From the NCBI GenBank assembly GCA_951799445.1, contig OX637291.1:12650501-12714500 (forward strand): a stretch of DNA of 64,000 nt, given 5' to 3'. Below the pieces are notes generated by a model. It was given only the letters and a program-made list of their open reading frames with translations, had not been told where the DNA came from and made no database searches. The position numbers and the translations under genes are program-made. Every line of letters begins with the position of its first letter. Positions within the stretch are counted from its first letter, which is position 1. Positions 11,280-22,823 of this stretch are shown one piece after another. The DNA comes from Pseudisothecium myosuroides. Taxonomy: Eukaryota > Streptophyta > Bryopsida > Hypnales > Lembophyllaceae.

Positions 11280-13060
11280 AAATGGGTTTGTCAAAATTCC
11301 CCTGTATGTGGAAGACTCCCTAATTACCAAAATTAAAAAGAGAAAGCGGAAGTTGATTCCCCTCTGACCTTTGTGCAAAGTAAAAATATGAGCTTGCACA
11401 TCCTTTGTGGAATTTCATGAGAGGTTCTATAAAAAGACTCGAAATCTTCTAACTTATAGAAGTTGCCCTTCCGGATGGTCAATCGCCCAAACCTACGATG
11501 GAAAATTTCTAGAAATTATCCAAGTTGCGATAAAATCTCACTAAAAATTAGACTAGCTCTTTTTATGCTAATAAGATGCCCCACCAAGTTTCAAGACATT
11601 CCAATAGCCAAAAGTGCCCGAATTGACGAGATTCTCCGACAATTGGCAAATTTGAAATTTACGGTGAAGTTGATTGGCGTACTAGGAACATACAAAATTG
11701 GAATGAGGTCAAAGCTACGTCTTTTCTTATTCCGCCATACCTACTAAAGAACCTAGACTGGTTACTTTTCTCAGAAAAATCAAACTCGAAGATTTGGATT
11801 TTTATCCCATTTTGGTATTTAGTTAGCAATAGGTTTTGTTGAGTTTTTGGAGTTTGGATAAGGGGCGGGAAGATCCTTTGATGTAGAAATGGCCTTCTAA
11901 AGCCAACGACGCAATTGACTTTCAATTTGAAATTAATCTTCAAAAGTTAGGAGTTTGGACTAACGTAAAAAGTCAAAATGGACAATTTAGGATGAAAATC
12001 TTAAATGATAAGATTACCACTAGGAAAAGAGAGGGTGAATGCCCTTGAAATGTATATAAAGGGGCTCATTTCCCTCTCACAAACACCCCTTTGGCCATTA
12101 TTTTGGCATTCTATACACGTTTGTCTATTTAGTTGGACTTTTTGGCTACTTTGAGCCAAAATTACAAACTTGTGTGTTTTTGGATCATTTTAAGCTCCTT
12201 TGTTGTTGTTTTTGAAGCTTACTTTGAAAGATATTTGAAGGACAGTGGAGTCCCTTCAAAGTTTGTCTTTGGTTGCACTTGTTTGAATTGTTGCACTAGC
12301 CTTGGCCATTTTGTTGAAGCCTTTTGTGGATTTTTCTAACATTTGTATTAATTCTAGAGCATACCCCCCTCCGTACCTTGGTGATGTTGCTTAGAGGAGC
12401 CTCTAGTGGTTGATTTTTGAGTATGTTGTACTATCACATTTGTTGTAACATTTGGTTGTCCATCTAGCTTGTACTAATTTTTATACTAATAGATGTTGTA
12501 GCCTGGTGTTTGTACTAACCTCCCTATTCTAACGTGTTTGTGAAGAGTTTTGTAGAACTAAACTTTTGCTAGAAATTTAGAGTATTTGAGAAACGACTGC
12601 GAAGCTTTGACTTTAAGAAGTTAGAATTTGGTAGCATTTTTAGTGATATTTAAATCACGGAGAAGCTTTGGCTTTAGGTCCCTCGAATGTGATAAAAAGT
12701 TTGTGTGTATTCTAGAATACGGCGAAGCTTTGAACCCATGAGTTTAAGTTGATAGAGTACTTTACGGATTTTTAAAAACACGGCAAAGTCTTGAACCCCC
12801 ATGTTTCACTTAAAATCTAATTTCCAAAACACCGTGGGCAACTCTTGAACTTCGTCCCAAAAATTAGAATTCCACAAGTATCCATTTAGTGTTTATCCAA
12901 GGCTTAGTTAAATTTTGATTTTTTTTGTGGAAGCTCAAGTTTGGCTTAGTAGTCCAGTAGCCTCGAGTCATCTAAGAAATTCAAACTAGTCCCTCCCAGT
13001 AGCTCTAGTCATCAAGAAATTTGAACCAAGCCCCCTAGTAGTTCCTAGTCATCAAGAAAC
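11280..13060. other. Possible decayed retroelement/LTR-like region
   Basis: A TATATAAAGGGG box at 12053 is followed by about 300 bases of T-rich transcribed-looking sequence. Then come five imperfect copies of a motif like CGGCGAAGCTTTGAACCC at about 65-base spacing (12593-12880), and three copies of a 40-base unit containing AGTCATCAAGAAA (12965-13070). Such an arrangement would suit a long terminal repeat or leader, but no matching second repeat, primer-binding site or polyprotein was found. Confidence 0.25.
12593..12880. repeat. Imperfect 65-bp-spaced repeats (GAAGCTTTGA motif)
   Basis: The motif (C/G)G(C/A)GAAGCTTTGA(C/A) occurs at about 12600, 12660, 12722, 12782 and (degenerate) 12835. 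Each is followed by a C-rich stretch and then an A/T-rich spacer. Confidence 0.5.
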
Positions 13061-13075
13061 TCGAACCAGAGACTG
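12948..13075. repeat. Three tandem copies of a ~40-bp unit
   Basis: The unit contains TCATCAAGAAA(T/C)T(T/C)GAACCA followed by CCCCCAGTAG. Three imperfect copies lie side by side. Confidence 0.6.
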
Positions 13076-15044
13076 CAACTGGATCCGGCCAAAGGGTTTG
13101 ACAAACGAGGCAGGGGCCAGCAATAAGCAAGGCAGGGGCTGAACGAACAAGACAGGCGGTTCGGTAGCCATCCAGGGAGGTTGACGCCCCAGGCCTTGGC
13201 CATTTTGGTGAACTCATACTTCCAAAAACCCTGAAAAAGGAAACCACGCTTGAATTAGAAGTTGCCTTTTCAACATACAAGTAAACAAAATAGTTTAGGA
13301 GAAGGGAGAAGCTAATGGAATAGCATAGGAAGGATAGGAAGAGAAAGTAGGATTCGAATGCAAAATTGAGAAAACTTTTTAACAAATTAGCAAGTGTTTA
13401 CAACTTAGGAAAACAATAGGACAACCTTAGAACTCTCATAGAAACTCTCAAAACCTTTAGAAACCCAATTTGCAAATGGAGGAAGAATAGAGGAGTTAGG
13501 AGATGAAGTGAAAAAATTAAAATTTAGAAGATTAGGTGAAAATCTTGAAGAGCCAATTTAAACCATTAAAACCTTTGAGCAAGAATAATAGGAGGTGGAA
13601 GGTCGATTATTACTTAGGAATTTGAAATCAATCATTTATTTCAAAACAAGTCAACTCTTGAAATAGCTAAATAATTGAATTAGAATAGTATTAAAAGAAA
13701 AAGAAAGAGTAGAAGTGGAAGGAAAAGAGGGAGTTCAAACTTCCCAAACTTTGTATTAAAACCATATTTTCAAGCAGTGAGCAAAAATATAATATAACAC
13801 CAACCATAGTGGACAAAGAATACTTGGAAGAATCATTCTATAATATAGCGGATGACACCCGTCTCGAGGGTTGATGCTAATTCCTCCCTTTGCTTTTGAA
13901 TTGTTTTGATTAGCATTTAAAACACTTAGCCGAATTTCAAATCCAATTCAGAGAATTAAAGTTAGGTTTTTTCCAAGTTTATCTGTGGAAGTCTGTAGAT
14001 TAAGATTAGAGGTTTCCGAAAACGTATGACACATAGAAAATAGAGTTAAAATGAGTAAAAAATGAAAGGATGAAGTTTACCACCTAAATTAGATGAAAAG
14101 CATTTAGAAGTAACCAAAAGGAAAAAAATTAGGAAATTAGTAAGTAGAAATAATCTAGAACATAAAAGTGAAATTAGAAGTTAATTTTGAAATTAGGATT
14201 AGTAGTAATCAACGGATGAAGTCTTAAAGACCGATTAGCGGTGAAACTTCATTCATCAATAACTCCTATTAGGAAGGTCCAATTAGTACGTGTATTAGCA
14301 TTCCAAAGAGCTAGAATTATCACCTACAAGGAAAAATTTTAACAAGAATCTAAATTTAATAAATTGTTAGGAATGACACCGAACCAGATAAGTAGGCTAG
14401 GATAAAACAACTAATCCAAAAGGTAATGAAAGAGGGAAATTAGATTTAGAAGTAGGTAGAAGGAACTTGAGGGAATCCATAACTAGTTCTACTTTAGAAA
14501 AGCACTTAACCATTTGGAAGTAAATGACGGATGAACTTGGGGTTAGGATATGGATGAAATAGGACAAAAATCACTCATTCAAGTCCAAACTTAAAATTTA
14601 GGTAGAAGTTGATAGTCTAAAGTCAGAGTTCAAAATTCAAAGTAAATTAGAATAAAAAAAGGTTCTAAGTCCATGGATGAAGTTTAGATGGACTTATAGA
14701 AGCTAAATCTTCATCCTTCCATAACTTTTGCTAGGAAGGTCGTATGATTTCGTATGATTTAGAAATGGTATGAAATTTATTCTCACTTAATGTGGCTTTT
14801 TTCACTCAAAAACCACAGCGGACTAGCGAGTATGCCCCGATTAGGATAAATATTACAAATTGAGTTATTTTTCTTGGTTTTCTTACAAGTTGTGTATGTT
14901 TAGGAGTTAGGAAAGATCCATTGTTTGGAAGGCACAATGGATTGACGCTAGGTACCCATAGAACAAAATTGAACCTAAAACATCAAGAGCTTGGTTGTGC
15001 TCATTTATTTACTAAGGGTGGATAAATAAGCGCTCACACGCATC
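13076..15044. other. Intergenic stretch, no gene seen
   Basis: A-rich on the plus strand with many AGGAAATTAG-like words. The 116-codon minus-strand frame at 13035-13385 overlaps the tandem repeats and is probably incidental. Confidence 0.35.
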
Positions 15045-15670
15045 ATGGCCCAAGAGAGTCTCTAGACTACTTGAGAACCAACCAAATCTGAATCCATAAT
15101 GCTCATCTTTCTCACCTAAAGCAGCTACAATATTTTCTAACATGGAAGGCCTAAAAAGTCATTTCTTACAATGAATTCACACTGAAAAGCTAGAAGTTCC
15201 TAATGAGATCACTAATCACTCCATTACTGTTATTGCCATGTAAGACATTGATTGTAGTCAAAATCTCGCATGTTGGAAAAAACCCATGAAGTAGGAGGTT
15301 AATAAATTGCACAAGCTCTAAAAATCACCCACCCTACTCAAATGTACACCACTTGTACATGTTGCTTTTTCATAGCCTTTAGCAATGTACAAACAATGCA
15401 CATTTTAGGGGGGTGGGCAATTTTAGAGTCCTATGCCACTTCAACCTCAGAATTTTATAACTAATTCCAAAAAGCTCCAAAAAATATGAAACGACTTGGG
15501 TTATCTGCCAATTCCAAAGAAAATTTATTGAAAAATATTTAGCGACGTTTCACCTCTCCAAAATCCAGTTTCAACTCTTAAATGATCGATTTGTGGACCT
15601 CCTACCTTAGTGGGATCATTCCCTAGATGTCCAGTATGGGGACATCTGACCGCATTGGCTTGGTCTACCT
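15045..15670. mobile_element. MITE family C copy split by a family B element
   Basis: Sequence from AGAGAGTCTCTAGACTAC onward aligns with the interior of 54857-55319, ends GGTCTACCT and is followed by TA. The left end is missing. A family B MITE (15289-15607) sits between ACCCATG and GTGGGATCATTCC, which are adjacent in the intact copy. Confidence 0.65.
15289..15607. mobile_element. MITE family B nested in family C
   Basis: The ends are AAGTAGGAGG (first G mutated) and CCTCCTACCT. Right flank TA, left flank TG. The length is 319 bases. It contains an internal inverted repeat around AAATGTACACCACTTGTACAT. Confidence 0.65.
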
Positions 15671-16425
15671 TACTACAGTGAAAAGGGTGGGCAGTGAATA
15701 GTGCTCAGTCAGGAGTGTTAAATCTTCTCCTATAGCAATCAAAATAATGGACGTTTTTGATTGCAGAAATCGCCCCATCAGGAGCTTGTGGTGCAAGTCC
15801 GTCCTCCAGTCACCACTCACTACTAGACCTCCATCTTGACAAACTACCCATTCCAATCCTGATACGCAGTATCAGAAGTACATTCAAGTTGTAAGATCGA
15901 TCAAGCAGCAGCAACGCCCCTTGTGCGGACGTACGTACGTCGGAGATGTGAATTGAAGGCTCCATCGTCCACAACAAGATTGAAGTTGGCAAGCAAGGAA
16001 AGGACGTGCTCCCAAAACAGGAAGGAACTGAACTGGTGGCCCATGGCCCATGCAAGGACTGATCAACCTTCAGGCAGAACATGAATTCATGCACGTCGTT
16101 GGGCCGTGCTGTAAGTTAAGTTGAATTTGTCAACTTGAGCTCCGACCACCGAATACCTTACTTTGTTGTCAGTCGGATCGGATAAGATCGACTTCTGGTC
16201 ACTGTGGCCGGGTGGAATCTGGCATGTTCAAGAATGCGGTGGTCAGGAGTCCTCGCTTGAACACATGGGAATGATGGGGAAGGGATCGAACTTCTGTCTC
16301 GTGGACTGCACAAATCATGAGTCTGGTAGCAGGCTGGTTGGTTTAATAGTCTTCGGCCGTTTGCTCCTGCCAAGGCAACCTATCTGTGCCAATGCAGTCT
16401 GGAATTTGACCTGCCAACGCAATTA
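15671..16425. other. Less AT-biased intergenic block, possible SINE
   Basis: The segment at 15673-15750 is a diverged copy of 10303-10420. In the 16160-16370 part the minus strand has GAAGTTCGATCCC (about 16280-16292), which resembles a tRNA-type B box, preceded by GGCCGAAGACTATTAAACC, weakly like an A box. A tRNA-derived SINE is possible, but I see no clear ends or A-tail. Frames on both strands are unrecognisable. Confidence 0.3.
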
Positions 16426-16426
16426 C

Positions 16427-17146
16427 AGATCTAACTTTTTCACTGTTTGGTTTTGGAATTAGAATTTGGATTTTTTTTTTCCCCCATTGGAAGCACATTT
16501 AAAAGTACTTTAGAGCAGTTTTTTTTTTTTTTGGAGAAGTGCTGAAGTGGCAACATATGAGAAAATGATGTAGCCAAATATTTTAGTATTCATCTATATT
16601 TTGGATAGAAGTATCTTTTCATCTACATCTTTGGATGATTTTCATTTACAACTGGCAATTTCATCCAAAAAAATTAAAAAAATTGGAACAATTTGGCATT
16701 ATCATCCAATTTTTCTTCAAATTTTTCTTATAGGCTTGATGCAGCCCATTTTTTTGAGGCATTTGGGCCTTATAATGCCCTCCAAAAAAACACTGCTTTG
16801 GAGAGGTACAAGAAAACTCAAATTTAGACAGTGGGCAAAGAAAATGAACTGCTTCATAAGCGAGCTAAAAGACAAAAATTATTGTGATATTGGCAAATCA
16901 TGATTACGAATGCACTTTGCACTCCAAATTGGTGCAATTTGGAGTGAGATGTGCATTGGTGAAATGTGATTTGGCAACTTCTCTATACTTTTTTTGTCTT
17001 TTAGCCAACTTGGAAGTGGTTTATTTTCTTTGTCCACTGTCTAAATTTGAGTTTTCTTGTACCTATCCAAAGTACTTTTGAATGCACTTCCAATGAAAAA
17101 TAAAAATAAAATTCAAACTATAAACCAGTCAAAAGTTAGAAGTTCA
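16427..17146. mobile_element. Foldback element interrupted by a hAT MITE
   Basis: The left arm (from about 16427, through CATTGGAAGCACATTTAAAA and on through 16804-16880) pairs with the right arm (16985-17146) in inverted orientation. Shared motifs include CATTGGAAG, AAAAGTACTTT, AGGTACAAGAAAACTC and AAATTTAGACAGTGG. The left arm is split at CTTTRGAG by the hAT-type element. Outer limits are approximate. Confidence 0.6.
16516..16795. mobile_element. hAT-type MITE, copy 1
   Basis: It starts CAGTTTTTTTT and ends AAAAAACACTG, with 8-bp flanks CTTTAGAG (16508-16515) and CTTTGGAG (16796-16803), one mismatch. CAG-type ends with an 8-bp duplication fit the hAT superfamily. The interior (AGTGCTGAAGTGGCA...) matches 57911-58196. 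It is 280 bases and non-coding. Confidence 0.75.
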
Positions 17147-17366
17147 TTTGGTAGGGCCTATTCTAGTTAGCATTGGGTTTGCATTGGTGATGTTCTAAGT
17201 AGGTTGCAGGGATAATTGTAACCGAGTCGACACTTGTAGTTTGTGCTTGCATTTAACTCGTAATTCCTTAGGACTCCAAAATCTAAATTCTTTGTGATGA
17301 ACATAGAAGTTCCATGGTTTTTTGTGACCATAGAACTTTTCATACATCCAAACCAATTCTTGACTT

Positions 17367-18305
17367 TTAACCCCTAAAAGCCCGTTGTCCCTTCGGGGGA
17401 CAAATGCGTTTTTGGGCAGGTACCTACGGGCTGAAATTGTGTTCTAATTTTTTGAAATTTTTTTTGGAGATAGAAAAACTGATAAGCTTTGTGGGAATAT
17501 AATTTTTTTCTCAATCAGTGCCCGGGAAAAAAAGTTATGACCAAATAAGCTCAAAACAGGGGACGGTGGGCAGCTCGGGCAGCAGAAAAAAAATGGACAA
17601 AAATTTGAATTTTTTTTTTAATATTTTTTTTCTGATAGATTATATTTTTGCCTATCTAGAAAGCTTTGATTCATTTCATTTGGATATGTTATGAGAAAGT
17701 TATGGACATTCTTGTTTTTCGGGCAGTTTGAGCATCTTCTTGAAAAAAATAATTTGTAGGACTCATTTCTGAATGCAATTTTTCAAATTTTTCAAATTTT
17801 TTTTTTGGCATGGTTTAGTTTACTTGCTAGAACAATCTCACCATTGGGATTAGTGCATTTTAATTCCATCTAAGAGATATTAATATTTTAGATTTTCCTT
17901 CTATCTCATACCTACTTCTACTTAACAATTTTCTTAAGGATGAAAATTAAGTTTTTTTGAGTTTCTTTTTTTTTCCTACTCTCAACTCAATTCTCCACTA
18001 TAAAGATTTAAAGCTCAAAACGTTGTAGTGCAAAAATTTTAAGTTAAAAATGTTTAAAGACAAAAAATCTGGTCCCGCAATGTGCTGAAAATTTTGTTTT
18101 TTCCACTTTAAATGCAGATATCTTGCAATCTGTGCGGTCAAAAATTCTGAAATTTTTTCCACACATTCTCATACCAATTAGGTGTAAGATCCTATGGTTA
18201 GATGTGAAAAAAAAACAATTTTAAATTTTTTTTACTTTTTGCTATAGAAATGGCAGTTTTCAGTGTTTTTTGGCAGAAAAAAGACCTTGGGCCTTTAGGG
18301 GTTAA
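17367..18305 (+). mobile_element. TTAA-flanked TIR element, 939-bp family, full copy
   Basis: The inverted ends are TTAACCCCTAAAAGCCC and GGGCCTTTAGGGGTTAA. TTAA is duplicated on both sides (17367-17370, 18302-18305). Just inside the left end is a small hairpin, TTGTCCC...GGGACAA. It is exactly as long as the inverted copy at 34753-35691. It is non-coding. TTAA targets and CCC-type ends are the hallmarks of piggyBac elements; assignment to that superfamily is an inference. Confidence 0.75.
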
Positions 18306-18688
18306 AAAATGCATTCATTAGAGAAAAAGATCAGGCCTCCGGAGGGCTGTTCCACAACCCTCGTAGAACATCAAATCTTACATTTTATGTTACACTTTTA
18401 TTATTTTTTTTCCTATTGCTGCTCACAGTACATTGGGATGCCAGATGGTTGTCAAGGGTTGCAGTGGCTCAAAATCCAAAAATTGGAGGTCCAATTCACT
18501 ATTAAATACCTTGTCATTTGATGCACTTTGTACTTTAACCAAGTTGTCAGAAAAAAAAGAAAATTTCCAAAATAGTCCATTTACTCTCTACCATCAAGAA
18601 TTTTTTTTGATGGCAATGTGAAAGACTTACTTTATTAACATTTGATGAGAATGAAGGTATAGAGAGAGCTCTTTATACAAATTGGGTA

Positions 18689-19226
18689 GTAGTAGGTAAC
18701 ACAATCCATTTGGGATATGTAAATTAGGATTTATAAGAACTCAACCACTCATAGTTAAGTAAAAACATAGGAATTGTGCTCAAAGTAGAATTTCAAACCT
18801 CATTCTAGCATAGTAGAATATATTTTTTCAATAAAAATTGAACCAAAAAAAGTTAGAGAATCAAGTTAAATTTTATCTCCAAAAATCTGTTTGAAGTTTT
18901 GAGTCTCCAACTAAAAGTTATGGACAAAAGTTTAGAGAGGATGTTTGAAAATGTCAAAAAAAATGTCCCTTCCACCCCCTCTCTGAAATTTGTCCATAGC
19001 TTTTAATTGGAGTCTCAAAACTTCAAATTGATTTTTGGAGATAAAATTTAGCTTGAATCTCCAACCTTTCTAGTTCAATTTTTTTTGAAAAAATGTATTC
19101 TACTATGCTAAAATAAGGTCTAAAATTCTACTATAAGCACAATTCCTATGTTTTGACTTAACTATGAGTAGTTGAGTTCCTATTAATCCTAGTTTACATA
19201 TCTCACATGGATTGTATTACCTAGTA
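18689..19226. mobile_element. Large foldback palindrome (~250-bp arms)
   Basis: The left arm begins TAGGTAACACAATCCAT and the right arm ends ATGGATTGTATTACCTA. Many blocks in between pair in order (GTAGAATATATTTTTTCAA with its counterpart near 19090; GTTTTGAGTCTCCAA with TTGGAGTCTCAAAAC). The centre is near 18958. It is non-coding. A Stowaway-like terminus (CTCCCTCTGTCCC) abuts it at 19227. Confidence 0.65.
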
Positions 19227-19260
19227 CTCCCTCTGTCCCACTAAAAATCTCCATTTATTG
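19227..19260. mobile_element. Solo Stowaway-like terminus
   Basis: TA followed by CTCCCTCTGTCCCACTAAAA matches the Stowaway end consensus. No matching right end was found downstream, so this is probably a remnant. Confidence 0.4.
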
Positions 19261-19632
19261 ATTTTGATGGTTGAGTAAGCGTTGGTTGTATTGAATGACT
19301 TTGTGTTAGTAAGTGGCAAGCAATCAAGGAACATTCCTTTCCTAGCAAGCTTGGCCTTGCCCATATGAAGCACCTTGTACTTGTTGCTTTATAATATTAT
19401 ATCAAGAGACAAGTTGGGACTTAGAATTGGAACTTTGGCCTTTACACTATGAATTCCATGTCCCAAATTTATTACGTTTTTTATTCACCTTTTACAACCT
19501 AAGAAAGTTGAGATTTGCCCTTGAACTGAGACTCACAAAATTGGAACTTGCGACACAGTGTGAAATGCCCTTTAGTGTTTGTACACTATATATTGTTCCT
19601 ATGAATCTATAAGGGCTTAGGGCCCGCTTCTA

Positions 19633-19820
19633 AGGTAGAGGCACCCAATGGCGTTCCTTTCTAGGAAGGGGCGTCAATTCTAGGTGGACCATACATGGGT
19701 TATTATTTCAATCAGAAAATAATAAGCTATGTATGGTATGTCTACATTTAGGTTTTGAAGTGACGCCCCTTTCTAGAAAGCGATGCCATTGGGTAGGGAC
19801 GCTTTCGAATGCTTCTACCT
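19633..19820. mobile_element. Palindromic MITE with AGGTAGA termini
   Basis: The ends are AGGTAGAGGCACCCAATGGC and its inverted counterpart (GCCATTGGGTAGG... with terminal CTTCTACCT), flanked by TA (19631-19632, 19821-19822). The arms pair through CCTTTCTAGGAAGGGGCGTC. It is 188 bases and non-coding. Confidence 0.7.
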
Positions 19821-20344
19821 TATGTGAGATTGGGGGCCAGTGAAATTCACAGATCAGCGATGGACCCCCAACTCCACGTGGAAGCCGGTACTAACTTTTT
19901 TTTTTTTGGACACAAATAAAGGGGAGCCTGTAGTAACTTTCATACAGAGGTATCATGAGATGAATGATATAATTATAGCGGTAGACTATACAACTTGATA
20001 AACATGGAAGTGGTCAGAATTTGACTTGAATGCATTTGGTGATTCTGTGACAGAATGATACACATACATGAAACAAAAAAGTTGTCAGAAGTTGGTGCGA
20101 ATCCCCTCCATTTGGTGGTTCTGGACTTCTGGCTTGGGGATTCGAGATGGAATTCAATGCATGCACTTCTGTTGCAACCACATTTATTGAACTTTAAAAA
20201 TAAGTGACATGTGTCATTTTTTGATTAGTTGAAATTCATGATTTTGTCAAAAAATCATGATTTTGTCAATCAAATGAAAAAATATGTATTTGGTGGCTTT
20301 GATAGTAAGATGTCACAAGTGGATAATTAAAGCTTGGTTTATGG

Positions 20345-20475
20345 ATTTATTTATTTATTTATTTAGGACAAATGATAGAACCATTGCATTAAAAAAATAA
20401 AAATAAAAAACAACCAAGCTGTGAGGTTAGACAATGAAGAGAACAAAGCAGGAACCAAAGAAACGAAAAACTACT
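20345..20475 (-). mobile_element. LINE/SINE 3'-end fragment, reverse orientation
   Basis: A (TTTA)5 tract is followed by GGACAAATGATAGAACCATT, the reverse complement of a plant LINE/SINE tail. It lies directly left of the family B element. Its far boundary is unclear. Confidence 0.35.
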
Positions 20476-20476
20476 A

Positions 20477-21245
20477 AGGTACATCACAAAGTTTAGACCC
20501 TACGATTTGGCAACAATTATTGTGCGGTTATCGTTGTTTCATGGGTTCGTACCATAATCACACTGACTCAGTGTATTTTTACGCATTGAATCAATGCGAA
20601 AACAATGAATATCAATAGCGTACGGTTTATGTACTTTAACTATACAATTGTTGTGTCAAAACTGCACAGCAATCATATAGTTAAAGTACATAAACCGTAC
20701 GCTATTGATATTCATTGTTTTCGCACTGATTCAGTGCGTAAAAATACACTGAGTCAGTGCGATTATGGTACAAACCCATGAAACAACGATAACCACACGA
20801 TAATTGTTGCCAAATCGTAGGGTCTAAACTTTGTGATGTAGGAGGCTCATAAACCGACCATCTAAGGGCTGGTCCGCCTTTTGCATGTATTCCCTTGGAC
20901 GGGAATATTTTTAGCTCATTTTTCAGACATAGAGAAGTTGATGAGGAATCTAACCCAAGTCGTTTCGTATTTTTCCTAGCATTTTTGAATTACTTATGAA
21001 TTTTCAAACAAGTTGGGTCATAGGTCCCTATTTGTGACCTTAGGTCTTTCATAAATGGTTCACTTGCAATTCTAAATAAAAATGGGGAAAGCAAAGAGAG
21101 TGATTGACTCTTGCAATTAATAAGTCTTTTTTCCTTGGTTCATTCAATGACTACAGTAGTCAATTTCAAAACCAACTCATGTCTATTTCATAGCCATTTA
21201 TAGGGTCTATTCTTAATGCCCGAACTGTTCTCGAGCCTTGGACCT
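20477..21245. mobile_element. MITE family B, 410-bp subfamily, copy 3, split near its left end
   Basis: The first five bases AGGTA (20477-20481) are separated from the rest (GGAGGCTCATAAACC, from 20841) by a palindromic element with its own TA duplication. Removing that element and one TA leaves exactly 410 bases, the length of the two sister copies. The right end is GAGCCTTGGACCT followed by TA (21246-21247), which also starts the next MITE. Confidence 0.8.
20482..20838. mobile_element. Near-perfect 357-bp foldback element
   Basis: Arms of about 165 bases are almost exact inverted copies: left start CATCACAAAGTTTAGACCC, right end GGGTCTAAACTTTGTGATG. The flanks are TA (20480-20481, 20839-20840). 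Each arm contains smaller palindromes such as CACTGACTCAGTG and GCATTGAATCAATGC. It is non-coding and inserted in the terminal repeat of a family B MITE. The very high arm identity suggests recent insertion or ongoing arm conversion. Confidence 0.85.
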
Positions 21246-21247
21246 TA

Positions 21248-21721
21248 AGGTAGAACAACCCATTGTGGTCAGATGACTCATAGTGAACACCTAGGGAAAG
21301 ACCCCATTATGGATTTTTTCAATATGTGAGATTTGGACTACAATGCACGTCTTACATGATAGTAATAGAGTGATTACTGACTTCATTAGGAACTTCCTAC
21401 TTTTCAATGTGAATTTATTGTAAGAATTGACTTTTTAGACCTTCTAAGTTAGAAAATATTGTGACTACTTTAGGTGACTAAGATGAGCATCAGGGATTTA
21501 GATTTTGTTGGTTTTGGAGTAGTTGATAGACTTAAATTTTGGGCCTTGATGCATTGAATACTTTAAAAATTCATAGAAAATTTATACTTTGTTGAAAAAA
21601 TATAATTCCTATTGCTCTCATTGTTTCTTACACTTGTCTTTATGTGGGAAAAAAAATGAAAAATTTCAACAACAGCATATGGCCAAACTCTTAATTTTGA
21701 TCATAATAGGTTGTGTTACCT
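21248..21721. mobile_element. MITE family C, inverted full copy
   Basis: The ends are AGGTAGAACAACCCATT and AATAGGTTGTGTTACCT, with TA at 21246-21247 (shared with the preceding family B element) and 21722-21723. The interior matches 54857-55319 in reverse complement (ATAATGGAG, AGGTGACTAAGATGAGCAT). It is 474 bases and non-coding. Confidence 0.75.
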
Positions 21722-21723
21722 TA

Positions 21724-22823
21724 AACCAAGTAGGGAGGATGCCCCTTCTTGCTCCCAACAATGTTAGAGCCAAACCTATGTGCTAGAGATGGAGAATGAA
21801 TCCAAATGAGGTCAAACTTAGACCAAATCCTAGCTGCTTGGTTAGGACGGTGGCGAGCCCCAAGCTGTGCTTTAAGTTGTTAAACCCGCCTAGAATCAAG
21901 TAATGCATTCCATGAGGCATTTGGGACAAATTTTAGCCCCCATCTAGATAAAGCTTGGTTCAGAATGGGGACAAAGTTCAAATCTTATGGGACCCCTATT
22001 TTTGGCGCTTTTTATAGATGTTGTCTATTGAAAAACAAAAAATAATTTGATAGATTTTGTTTTTGGATGTACTTGGAAACGACATTTTTAGTATAAAATT
22101 TTGATAAATTTTCAAATTTAAAACCAAATATGGATTGAAAATTGACAAATATAATATAAAATTGGAGATTTTGAAATTCAAAATCTTCGATATTAATGGA
22201 TTATGACAAATCAAAATTAGAATATATATTTGATGTATAGTATATAGGTATACATAGTTTATTTTTTGACATTGTACTAAATGTTATATATTTTTAAAAT
22301 TGGTTTAAAAACTACTGATTTTAACACATTACACAAAGTGAGTAAAGTGCACTAATAATTGAGTTTGGGGGGGAGAGTTTGCTAACCATATCATGCATTT
22401 GCTCTTTATAGTGTTAATTTCTAACTATGGTGAAAGAAAAAATTATCAATGATTACTAGTTTATGAAAAACATTTTGCATGGCCATTTTTCAGAAAGGAA
22501 AAATCTAGTTAGTTTTCTTGAAAAGAAACAAACTTGCACCTCTAAAATAGAAGAAATTTTCAAAGAGGATTTTTAAAAACTTATGTTGCACAGTGTTAAG
22601 AAACTAATAGAAGAATCTAAAACAATTAGGTAGATGAACTTTGAAATTGTATAAAAGAATGGATGGAACAACCAAAAAATGAGTCAATTGGATGATTTAG
22701 ATTTGAAATGTACACAATCTTGTAACTATACCTAATTGCAACCCTATAGATTTGAGCTTATCTCCCTAACATCTATAAGCTATCAGTTTTAGACAATTGT
22801 AAGGTTTTTAAGAAGTGCAAGAT
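21724..22823. other. AT-rich intergenic DNA, no gene
   Basis: No supportable reading frame. 22000-22350 is especially A/T-rich, with no recognised repeat structure. Confidence 0.4.

Noticed and set aside
11280..13060. Complete LTR retrotransposon
   Set aside because: Only a TATA-like box and internal repeats; no second LTR, primer-binding site or polyprotein was found.
12593..13075. CRISPR-like array
   Set aside because: The repeats are imperfect and unevenly spaced, and the window is from a eukaryote.
13035..13385. 116-codon minus-strand frame as a gene
   Set aside because: It overlaps tandem repeats and has a low-complexity Phe/Ser/Leu composition.
16158..16373. tRNA gene on the minus strand (B-box-like GTTCGATCC)
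   Set aside because: No acceptor-stem pairing or clean A box could be drawn; at most a degraded tRNA-derived SINE.
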